Assembly (NCBI GenBank): GCA_002293665.1
Contig: DBDQ01000090.1
Location: forward strand, 1 to 12,906
Length of the DNA stretch: 12,906 nt
Reading direction: 5' to 3'
DNA from: Alistipes sp. UBA928
GTDB taxonomy: Bacteria > Bacteroidota > Bacteroidia > Bacteroidales > Rikenellaceae
Shown: positions 5,644 through 12,906 of the stretch, in pieces
How the letters are laid out: every line of letters starts with the position of its first letter
Numbering within the stretch: the first letter of the stretch is position 1
Notes under the pieces: model-generated
Seen by the model: only the letters and a program-made list of their open reading frames with translations
Told to the model about the DNA's origin: nothing
Databases searched by the model: none
Made by a program: the position numbers and the translations under genes

Positions 5644-8600
5644 ATGAGACAATCCTTAAACCGTGTTTTGCGCACGTTGAAGATCACATTTGCGCTGTCG
5701 TTCCTCGTGGTCGTTCAACTGTCGGCGCAGGCAAACAATCTTCCCGAGATCAAGCTGAACATCGGGAAAGCGTCCATGTCCCTGCTTCGGCTCATGGACA
5801 GGATCGAAGATCAGAGCGACATCCTCTTTTTCTACGTCGACAGCGACGTCGAGGGGGTGGCGGTCAATGTCGACGGCACGAACACCGATCTCGTGTCGAT
5901 CCTCAACGAGGCGTTGCGCGGCACCGGCCTCGACTACGAAATCCGCGACCGCCACGTCTCCATCAAGGCAAAAGAGATGCCGGCTGTTCAACAGGACTCC
6001 CGGGTAACGATCTCCGGCCGCGTGACCGACGAAGCGGGTGAACCGCTGATCGGGGTAACCGTTTTCGTCGGAGGTACCAACTTCGGCACGGCTACCGGTG
6101 CGGGCGGCGCCTACTCGCTGCGGGTTCCTCCGGGCTCGCTCATCACCTACCGTTTCGTGGGCTACAACGACTATGTGGCCGAGACCGGCAGCCGCACCAC
6201 GATCGACGTCTCCCTCGTTCCCTCCTCCCAGGTGCTCGACGAGGTGGTGGTGATAGGCTACGGCACGGCGCGCCGCTCCGACGTGACGGGTTCGATAGCC
6301 TCGATCGACTCCGAAACCATCCGGCAGGTTCAGGCGGGCAACATCACCCAGGCGCTTCAGGGCCGCATGGCGGGTGTCAACATTATCAGCACGGGCAGCA
6401 CACCCGGCGACGGAATGAAGATCGAGATTCGCGGCACCCGTTCGCTCACCGCCACCAACGACCCGCTGGTGGTGCTCGACGGCATTCCCTTTGCGGGCGA
6501 GCTCAACGACATCAACCCGTCGGACATCGTGAGCATCGACATTCTGAAGGATGCCTCCTCTACTGCGATCTACGGTTCGCGGGGCGCCAACGGCGTGATA
6601 CTTATCACCACCAGCCGCGGATCGCAGGGCCTCGGCAAACCCACCATCTCCTACACGGGTTACGTGGGTGTGAACACTCTCTTCTCGCGCTTTCCGATGA
6701 TGGGAGCCAAAGATTTCATCGAGTTCAAAAAAACAGCTTTCGCCAACGGTTCGAACTACGCGGCGTTCACGCCCGCCGAGGACGATACCGGAGCAACCGA
6801 CACCGACTGGCAGGAGCTGGTGTTGAGAAACGGTTTCGTTACGAGCAACAACATCACCATCTCGGCACCCACGGAGCACGGTTCGGTGAGTTTCGGCGCC
6901 TCGTACTACGACGAGAAAGGCATCTCGCCCGTCCAGGGCTTCAAACGCTACGGGCTGCGCGGCAGCTACGACCAGCAGGTGGGCAAGATCATCCGGGTGG
7001 GAATAACCACTATGAACACCTACTCCGAGAGGAACGGTACGGGCATCAACATCATGGAGCAACTGCTCACGGTCAACCCCACGATAAACCCCTACGATGA
7101 GAACGGCAACGTGCGTTTCGAGCGTTTCCCGCTCAACGGTACCGACGCCAACTGGAATCCGCTGCTCTACCTTGAGAACGACGGCGACAGGGTCGATCTG
7201 ACGCGCTCCTTCGCGTCGTACAACACATTCTACGGAGAGATCGACATTTGGAACGGCCTCAGGTTTCGCGTCAACGCAGGCGCCAACTTCCGCCAGAACA
7301 AGCGCGGCGAGTTCACCACCGGCGATCCGGGGATATGGAGCCTCAGTGCCGTCAAAACCAAATCTACTGCCGCGGTCGACCATCGCTACAACTACAATTG
7401 GTCTGTCGAGAACATGTTGACCTACAACAAACTATTTGGTAAACACAGTGTCAACGCGGTGGCCATGTACTCGGCCGAACAGACCGTGGCCGAACGCATG
7501 AACGCCTCGGCGCTCGGAGTGACGATCGACCAGTTGCAGTTCTACAACCTGGGGCTGGTGACCGACAGCTACACTATCAATCCCGCCAATCAGGCCTACT
7601 CGGCCCGTGGGCTGCTGTCGTACATGGGGCGTGTGATGTACTCCTACGACAACAGGTACATGTTCTCGGCCACGATCCGCTCCGACGGTGCGTCGGCCCT
7701 GGCTCCCGGTCACAAATGGCACACCTACCCGGCGGTTTCGGTGGGTTGGAACATCGGCAACGAGAAGTTTATGCACGACATCGAGTGGCTCGGCTTCCTC
7801 AAACTGCGCGCCGGTTACGGCCAGACCTCCAACCAGGCCATCAATCCCTACCAGACCTACGGCATGATGGCCCAGAGCTACTACAACACCAACTCGGCCA
7901 CGGTGCAGGGATACCGCCCCAACACGGTGGCAAACACCTCTCTGGGATGGGAGTACTCCGAGACGTGGAACTACGGGGTCGACTTCGGCCTGTTCGGAGG
8001 CCGCCTCACCGGTACGGCCGAATACTATACGGTCGACACGAAAGACCTGTTGATGAGCCGCCAGCCCATAGTCATGTCGGGCATTCCGGGGGCCTACATC
8101 TCCAACATCGCGCGGACGCGTAACAGAGGTTTCGAGTTGTCGCTCAACGCCGAGATCATCAAAAACCGCGGCGACTGGAACTGGACGGCGGGTGTCAACT
8201 TCTACACCAACAGCAACGAGATCGTCGCCCTCTCCTCGGGCATGGACCGCTACGTTCCCAACCAGTGGTTCGTGGGCGAGTCGATCAACTCGATCTACAC
8301 CTACAAAAAGTTGGGCATCTACCAGCTTGGGGAAGAGGCTGCGGCCGCCGGGTCGTATCCCAACGCGGGCGCGGGCACCATCAAGGTGGCCTACAATCTG
8401 AAGGACGGCGATCCCGTCACCTTCGACGCGAACGGCGTTCCCTCGCGCCAGCTCAACGGCAACGACCGCATGATCATCGGTTCGACCGATGCCGGCTTCT
8501 CGGGAGGTTTCAACACCATCGTCGGATACCGCAACTTAGACCTCACTGTGGTGGGGGCATTCCGTCACGGAGGTCTGCTCATCAGCACGTTCCACTCGCC

Positions 8601-9054
8601 CAACAGCTACCTGAACATGCTTTCGGGTCGCCGCGGCCAGATCGACGTGGATTACTGGACTCCCGACAACCCCACCAACGCCTATCCGCGTCCCGGGATC
8701 GGATCCGACGTGGGGGGGGGCATCTCCGACAGTCCCGCGTACGGACAGACGCTCCAGTTCTTTAAAAATAACTACCTAAAGATTCGTACCATCACCCTGG
8801 GCTACAACTTCCGCGGCGAATGGATGCGGAGGGCCGGTCTGAGTGCCATACGTGTCTATGCCTCGGTGCAAAATCCGTTCGTGCTCTTCTCTCCGTTCAC
8901 AAGGGAGTCGGGCATGGATCCCGAGACCAACTCCTACGCGGGCGACAACAACGTCGCGTCGGGAGCGAACGCCCTGCCCAACCGGTTCGTGACGATAGGT
9001 TTCAACACGCCTTCGACGCGCAACTTCCTGTTCGGACTCAACTTCACCCTCTGA
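5644..9054 (+). CDS. SusC/RagA-family TonB-dependent receptor with N-terminal STN domain
   Basis: An outer-membrane beta-barrel transporter of 1136 residues that imports glycan fragments with the SusD lid, powered by TonB. Domains in order: signal peptide (1 to about 30, ending LSAQA); STN domain (about 41-110), the periplasmic signalling module that contacts FecR; carboxypeptidase-regulatory-like beta-sandwich (about 122-198, starting VTISGRVTDEAGEPLIGVTV); the SusC hallmark DEVVVIGYGT (199-208) next to the TonB-box region; plug (about 209-323, with ALQGRMAGVNI and ASSTAIYGSRGANGVI); and then the barrel to the C terminus NFLFGLNFTL. The frame is intact. A G9 run at 8712-8720 codes for part of a glycine triplet and is a possible slippage site. 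The STN domain plus the upstream sigma/FecR pair mark this as a transducing receptor. The transported substrate cannot be read from sequence. Confidence 0.97.
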   Translation: MRQSLNRVLRTLKITFALSFLVVVQLSAQANNLPEIKLNIGKASMSLLRLMDRIEDQSDILFFYVDSDVEGVAVNVDGTNTDLVSILNEALRGTGLDYEIRDRHVSIKAKEMPAVQQDSRVTISGRVTDEAGEPLIGVTVFVGGTNFGTATGAGGAYSLRVPPGSLITYRFVGYNDYVAETGSRTTIDVSLVPSSQVLDEVVVIGYGTARRSDVTGSIASIDSETIRQVQAGNITQALQGRMAGVNIISTGSTPGDGMKIEIRGTRSLTATNDPLVVLDGIPFAGELNDINPSDIVSIDILKDASSTAIYGSRGANGVILITTSRGSQGLGKPTISYTGYVGVNTLFSRFPMMGAKDFIEFKKTAFANGSNYAAFTPAEDDTGATDTDWQELVLRNGFVTSNNITISAPTEHGSVSFGASYYDEKGISPVQGFKRYGLRGSYDQQVGKIIRVGITTMNTYSERNGTGINIMEQLLTVNPTINPYDENGNVRFERFPLNGTDANWNPLLYLENDGDRVDLTRSFASYNTFYGEIDIWNGLRFRVNAGANFRQNKRGEFTTGDPGIWSLSAVKTKSTAAVDHRYNYNWSVENMLTYNKLFGKHSVNAVAMYSAEQTVAERMNASALGVTIDQLQFYNLGLVTDSYTINPANQAYSARGLLSYMGRVMYSYDNRYMFSATIRSDGASALAPGHKWHTYPAVSVGWNIGNEKFMHDIEWLGFLKLRAGYGQTSNQAINPYQTYGMMAQSYYNTNSATVQGYRPNTVANTSLGWEYSETWNYGVDFGLFGGRLTGTAEYYTVDTKDLLMSRQPIVMSGIPGAYISNIARTRNRGFELSLNAEIIKNRGDWNWTAGVNFYTNSNEIVALSSGMDRYVPNQWFVGESINSIYTYKKLGIYQLGEEAAAAGSYPNAGAGTIKVAYNLKDGDPVTFDANGVPSRQLNGNDRMIIGSTDAGFSGGFNTIVGYRNLDLTVVGAFRHGGLLISTFHSPNSYLNMLSGRRGQIDVDYWTPDNPTNAYPRPGIGSDVGGGISDSPAYGQTLQFFKNNYLKIRTITLGYNFRGEWMRRAGLSAIRVYASVQNPFVLFSPFTRESGMDPETNSYAGDNNVASGANALPNRFVTIGFNTPSTRNFLFGLNFTL

Positions 9055-9087
9055 CGACAAATCGAAAACGCTAAAATAACGAATCGT

Positions 9088-11055
9088 ATGAAAAGAGATA
9101 TTGTAACGAAAGCCCTGAGGAGCGTGCTGATCCCGGGCGCCGTGCTGGCCTCCTCTCTCTCCTGCCGGAACCTGTTGGAGGAGACGCCCCGTTCGCAGAT
9201 CATGACCGATCTGTTCGAAACGGCCGAGGGTATGGATTTTGCCATGATCGGCGTCTACTCGACTCTGAGGAGTTTCTACGGCAACATGAACTTCTTCATG
9301 GATCAGGAACTCGGTACCGACGAGGCCGCCATGGGCCAAAACCAGTACATTCTCGTCGAGGAGGTCAACATCACCCCCTCCAACAACAGCTCCAACGCCT
9401 GGTGGAACGCAACCGCCTTCGGTGCCATAAACACCTGCAACGGCATCATCGAACGCGGCGCAGAGTTGGGCGTTGGCGCCAAACTGCTTGGCGAGGCCCG
9501 GGTGATCCGCGCGCTCTACTACTTCAACATGGTGCAGACCTCGGGCCCGGCTCCGCTCGATCTGGGATCGGGGCCGTTGGCCTACAACGAGGAGTTCACC
9601 GACACCTCGGTGCGCAACTCCGTACCCGAGGTCTACGAGGTGATCTTCGCCGACCTCGATCAGGCGATCAAAGACCTCGAAGGCACCTCTTACGCAGCTC
9701 CGGCACGCGACCGCGGCGTCACCAAAACCTTTGCGCAGTACCTCTCCTCGAAGGCCAACCTCACCTACGGCTGGTGGCTCCGCAACAACAACCGGAGCGG
9801 CGAGGCTGCCTATTTTCAGAAGGCCTACGACGAGGCGTTGGCGGCGATCTACAATCCCGCCGGTTTCGGCCTCATGCAGTACTACTGGGATGTGAACGAA
9901 GCGTCGCAGGATCGCAACATGGAGACCCTGTTCTATGCCGACCGCGACTACACCCGCGTGCCGTCGACTCAGGGAACGGCATCGGCGTTCCTGTGTATCC
10001 GCTGGCAGCACGACCAGGCCGTTCTGGTGCGTGGCGCCACTCCGGTCTACCGCGGCAACACCCAGACCACGGGACGTCCCTGGTACCGCGCCGCCCCGAC
10101 CTACGAGGTGACCAACGAGATTTTCAACGACAAGGAGCACGACTCACGCTACTTCGGCACTTTCCAGGAGGCGTGGGTCTACACGGGCGAGCCCCAGGGC
10201 AGCGCCGTGGAGACCTTCGACGCGAGCGGCACGCGCACGGGCACCGGTGTGAACAGCGTGGGCGACGGTGAGCCCTACCGGATCGGCGACACGGTGTGGT
10301 ACATGCCGGCTATCACTCCGCGCGAACTCGTGGGTGAGGCGGGCGACACCGCGGTGCAGGAGATTTCGACCACGATCGGCGGCCCGGCGCTGCCCTACCA
10401 GGTGATTCCGGGAAAGAAGTACGCCATCTTCGACCTCCAGCACTACACCTCCTACCACTTCCCCACGCTGTGGAAACTCGGCCCCTACCGTCCCGACTAT
10501 CCCAACTCGAGGATCGGCGAGAACGACTACTCCTACCGCCCGTCGCCCGTGGCGCGATTCTCGGAGCTCTATCTGCTCGCCGCCGAAGCCCACGTCATGG
10601 GAGCGACGCCCTCTGGCGGGATGACCGCGACAGCCCTGATGAACGTGCTGCGCACCCGCGCCGCCGCCCACAAGAATTACAGCGGTATCATCAAGACTCC
10701 GGAACAGGTCGCAGAGTCGGTTGCGTTCCTCACGGCCAAGACCCCGGCCAACCCCGACATCTACGACATTCTCGACGAACGCATGCGCGAGTTGTACGGT
10801 GAGGGAATGCGTTGGTACGACCTCGTCAGAACCCGCAAATGGGGCGAACTCGCCACACGATACACCATGCGCAAATGGGACGGCTGGACGGGCAAGACTC
10901 TGCCGCCCAAGCTGGTGCATACCCGCGCAAGGCTCGAAACCGTCGACGGCGCCAACAGCCATCTCTACCTGCGTCCCATTCCACAGAGCGCCATCGACGC
11001 CCTCAACCTCTCCGACGAGGAGAAAAGAGCCTATCAGAATCCCGGTTACAATTAA
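9088..11055 (+). CDS. SusD/RagB-family surface glycan-binding lipoprotein
   Basis: A 655-residue outer-membrane lipoprotein that forms the lid over SusC and captures the glycan at the cell surface. The signal peptide runs to Cys26 in SSLSCRNLLEE. The -3 position is Ser rather than Leu, so the lipobox is imperfect, but NLLEETPRS after the Cys is the classic SusD N terminus. The TPR-type SusD core shows GEARVIRALYYFNMV (135-149). The C-terminal part has FSELYLLAAEAHVMG (about 491-505), a DERMRELYGEGMRWYDLVR stretch (about 563-581) and the end segment YLRPIPQSAID to NPGYN. It lies 33 nt after susC, so it is certainly co-transcribed. At 655 residues it is on the long side for the family, so extra loops may shape ligand specificity. 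Confidence 0.96.
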   Translation: MKRDIVTKALRSVLIPGAVLASSLSCRNLLEETPRSQIMTDLFETAEGMDFAMIGVYSTLRSFYGNMNFFMDQELGTDEAAMGQNQYILVEEVNITPSNNSSNAWWNATAFGAINTCNGIIERGAELGVGAKLLGEARVIRALYYFNMVQTSGPAPLDLGSGPLAYNEEFTDTSVRNSVPEVYEVIFADLDQAIKDLEGTSYAAPARDRGVTKTFAQYLSSKANLTYGWWLRNNNRSGEAAYFQKAYDEALAAIYNPAGFGLMQYYWDVNEASQDRNMETLFYADRDYTRVPSTQGTASAFLCIRWQHDQAVLVRGATPVYRGNTQTTGRPWYRAAPTYEVTNEIFNDKEHDSRYFGTFQEAWVYTGEPQGSAVETFDASGTRTGTGVNSVGDGEPYRIGDTVWYMPAITPRELVGEAGDTAVQEISTTIGGPALPYQVIPGKKYAIFDLQHYTSYHFPTLWKLGPYRPDYPNSRIGENDYSYRPSPVARFSELYLLAAEAHVMGATPSGGMTATALMNVLRTRAAAHKNYSGIIKTPEQVAESVAFLTAKTPANPDIYDILDERMRELYGEGMRWYDLVRTRKWGELATRYTMRKWDGWTGKTLPPKLVHTRARLETVDGANSHLYLRPIPQSAIDALNLSDEEKRAYQNPGYN

Positions 11056-11077
11056 TCCTTAAATCAAACCATACACC

Positions 11078-12694
11078 ATGAAAAAAGCAATTTTATCGAC
11101 TCTGCTCGTGTGCACTCTTGCGTTGGGAGCGACGGCCCAAAGCCACCGGCCGCCCCATCTGAAAAAGACGGGACAGGTGACCCAGCTCATCGTCGACGAC
11201 AAGCCGTTCATCGTGCTGGGCGCCGAACTGCGCAACAACTCTGGAACGAGCCTCGAGTATCTCCAAACCACATGGCCCGGCCTCCACGCCATGAACCTCA
11301 ACACGGCGCTCATCGCAGTGTCGTGGGCGCAGATCGAACCGCGGGAGGGACAGTTCGACTTCTCGATCATCGACGGAGTGTTGGCCCAGGCGCGCGAGAA
11401 CAACATGCGCGTTGTGCTGCTCTGGTTCGGCAGTTGGAAGAACACCTGGTCGAGCTACGTCCCCGACTGGGTTAAGCGCGACTACCGCCGTTTTCCGCGC
11501 GTGGTGCTGGCCGACGGTACGGGCACCGAGCGCCTGACTCCCCTCAGCGAGGCCAACCAGAACCAGGACGCCAAAGCGTTCGCCGCCATGATGCGCCACG
11601 TAAAACAGGTCGACGGCGACCGCCACACGGTGATCATGATCCAGGTGCAGAACGAGGTGGGTGTCATTCCCGACGCCCGCGATCACTCGGCCGCGGCCAA
11701 CCGTGCGTTCAACGGCCCCGTGCCCCGGCAACTCATGGATCATCTCGTGGCCAACCGTGAAACCATAGCCCCGGAACTGCGCACCGCATGGCTCGCCGCC
11801 GGTTTCAAAACGAGTGGAACGTGGATCGAAGTGTTCGGTCCCGGCCTATTCACCGATGACCTGTTCATGTCGTGGTACTACGGAAAATATATCGGCGCCG
11901 TGGCCGATGCGGGCAAAAAAGAGTACGACATCCCGATGTTCGCCAACGCCGCACTCATCCGCACCAACTACGCTCCCGGTCAGTACAACAGCGGTGGCCC
12001 GCTGCCTCACTCGGCCGACATCTGGCGCGCCTCGCCGGGCCTCGATTTCCTCGCGCCCGACATCTACTTCGGCTTCAAGGAGTGGAGCGACAAGTACGTT
12101 CGCAACGGCAATCCGCTCTTCATTCCCGAGATGGGCGGCGGCAACTCCGGCGCTGCCAACGTCTTCTACGCCATCGGTCACAACAACGCCATCGGTACCT
12201 CGCCATTCGGGGTAGACCGCGGAGGCCCCGTGCCCGCACCCGGCACCGACCCGATGGGCCGCAGCTACAAGATTTTGCAGCAGCTCACACCCCTCATTAC
12301 TCAACATCAGACGACTGGCGACGTGGCCGGGGCCGTGTTGGAAAGCATCACTCCCTCGCAGCGTATACGCATGGGCGACTACGAGCTCAACATTCAACCC
12401 AACCGGCCGGCCGGGCCGGCGGCGGGATCGGTTCCCGAACCACACGGCATATTTATTCGTTCGTCACCCAACGAGTTCTGGATCGCCGGATCGAACATAA
12501 CCATCACCTTCAAGCCCGTCACTCCGGGCGATCCCATCGCGGGGTTGGCGACAGTCGAAGAGGGTGAGTTCGTCGACGGGAAATGGGTTCGGGGCCGTAT
12601 TCTGGCGGGTGACGACACCGGACAGGGCAACAGCGTGGCGCCGAGCCGCTCGCGCTCGAACATACTACGCGTGGAACTTTACCGCTATCGCTGA
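11078..12694 (+). CDS. Secreted GH35-like beta-galactosidase with C-terminal DUF5597-type region
   Basis: A 538-residue glycosidase that probably removes terminal beta-galactose from the glycan imported by the SusC/SusD pair. A Sec signal peptide (1-20, ending GATA) with no lipobox suggests a periplasmic location. The (beta/alpha)8 barrel spans about 30-375. Motifs include LGAELRNNSGTS, NTALIAVSWAQIEPREGQFDF, the acid/base Glu193 in IQVQNEVG, and the likely nucleophile Glu351 in PLFIPEMGGG; both lie in GH35-type contexts. Residues about 385-535 form a C-terminal beta-rich region that resembles the DUF5597 domain of this GH35 subgroup, which includes beta-galactosidases acting on side chains such as those of xyloglucan. 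It lies 22 nt after susD and is the last gene before a terminator. Assignment to family GH35 is fairly sure; the exact substrate is inference. Confidence 0.85.
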   Translation: MKKAILSTLLVCTLALGATAQSHRPPHLKKTGQVTQLIVDDKPFIVLGAELRNNSGTSLEYLQTTWPGLHAMNLNTALIAVSWAQIEPREGQFDFSIIDGVLAQARENNMRVVLLWFGSWKNTWSSYVPDWVKRDYRRFPRVVLADGTGTERLTPLSEANQNQDAKAFAAMMRHVKQVDGDRHTVIMIQVQNEVGVIPDARDHSAAANRAFNGPVPRQLMDHLVANRETIAPELRTAWLAAGFKTSGTWIEVFGPGLFTDDLFMSWYYGKYIGAVADAGKKEYDIPMFANAALIRTNYAPGQYNSGGPLPHSADIWRASPGLDFLAPDIYFGFKEWSDKYVRNGNPLFIPEMGGGNSGAANVFYAIGHNNAIGTSPFGVDRGGPVPAPGTDPMGRSYKILQQLTPLITQHQTTGDVAGAVLESITPSQRIRMGDYELNIQPNRPAGPAAGSVPEPHGIFIRSSPNEFWIAGSNITITFKPVTPGDPIAGLATVEEGEFVDGKWVRGRILAGDDTGQGNSVAPSRSRSNILRVELYRYR

Positions 12695-12774
12695 GTGGCC
12701 GCTTCTTCAAATCGCGGAACCTCATTGACTCTTATCAGGCGGCGATATCCCGCAAAGACAAATGTTATTCCTGG

Positions 12775-12803
12775 AAAAACACTTGCTTCGGCGAGTGTTT
12801 TTT
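12775..12803 (+). terminator. Rho-independent terminator of the PUL operon
   Basis: AAAAACACTTGC (12775-12786) pairs with GCGAGTGTTTTT (12791-12802), with one wobble, around a stable UUCG tetraloop, and runs into T6 (12798-12803). It lies 80 nt after the glycosidase stop; I see no gene in that gap. Confidence 0.93.
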
Positions 12804-12906
12804 CCGTTTGGAGAGAGAACTTACAGGAGGCAAAAAGTTTACACGTCGGTTATATTGTCCCCATCTTCGTTTCCATTCCCCTTCTTCCCCCCCCCCCCCA
12901 AAAAAA
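12804..12906. other. Gene-free window end
   Basis: No coding frame, RNA gene or convincing promoter is visible after the terminator. An AGGAGG-like string near 12825-12830 is not followed by a credible start. The stretch ends in a C13-A7 homopolymer pair. Confidence 0.6.
12887..12906. repeat. Homopolymer pair C13 then A7 at the window end
   Basis: Thirteen C (12887-12899) run directly into seven A (12900-12906), and the sequence ends there. Such a run is unusual in this window and either marks a contig broken at a low-complexity site or a true homopolymer prone to length change. Confidence 0.8.

Noticed and set aside
5656..7383. 575-codon open frame on the minus strand opposite susC
   Set aside because: It mirrors the codon bias of the GC-rich susC gene, has no recognisable domain, and the plus-strand protein is unmistakable.
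8776..10140. 454-codon minus-strand open frame across the susC/susD junction
   Set aside because: It is antisense to two clear genes, its low-complexity Val/Gly/Arg-rich translation resembles no family, and it has no promoter.
12402..12425. CCGG/GGCC-rich palindromic stretch in the glycosidase gene
   Set aside because: It encodes a Pro/Ala/Gly-rich stretch in frame and is explained by GC-rich codon use; nothing suggests a separate element.
12825..12830. AGGAGG-like Shine-Dalgarno string near the window end
   Set aside because: There is no start codon with an open frame downstream, and SD sites are rarely used in this phylum.

Overview
The window reads as a chromosomal segment of a fairly GC-rich member of the Bacteroidota, probably Bacteroidales. 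A Rikenellaceae/Alistipes-like host would fit the base composition, but this is inference. The evidence is a SusC/SusD pair with an STN-domain SusC, an ECF sigma / FecR anti-sigma pair, promoter elements of the TANNTTTG type, few Shine-Dalgarno sequences, and a tRNA gene without encoded CCA. There is no phage, IS, CRISPR or integrase gene.

Left part (1-3586), housekeeping: the 3' two thirds of infB (translation initiation factor IF-2) runs in from the left edge and ends at a strong hairpin. Convergent to it is a small minus-strand gene for an unrecognised secreted protein, which is visibly more AT-rich than its neighbours. Next comes a minus-strand two-gene operon, mscL followed by a DJ-1/PfpI (YajL-like) gene, with a clear rho-independent terminator.

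Middle (3587-4070): a divergent regulatory region with two exact TATTTTTG -7 elements, one facing mscL and one facing tRNA-Ser(GCU). The tRNA has a structured leader of about 90 nt, a terminator, and a pair of GTACAC repeats just past its 3' end. After this comes a short leader with an inverted repeat before the sigma gene.

Right part (4071-12803): a compact polysaccharide utilisation locus in one direction: ECF sigma factor, FecR-type anti-sigma, STN-containing SusC, SusD, and a GH35-like beta-galactosidase with a C-terminal DUF5597-type region, closed by a UUCG-loop terminator. The expected logic is trans-envelope signalling. SusC binds its glycan, its periplasmic STN domain contacts FecR, the sigma factor is released, and susC/susD and the glycosidase are induced. 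The most interesting detail is at the sigma/FecR junction: the sigma frame runs 50 nt into fecR, but a one-base slip at an A6 run would end it at a TGA overlapping the fecR ATG (ATGA).

The last 100 bases hold no gene and end in C13 followed by A7, which looks like a contig end or a hypervariable homopolymer. I see no wholly new system; the locus is a minimal version of a known architecture with several points worth checking.
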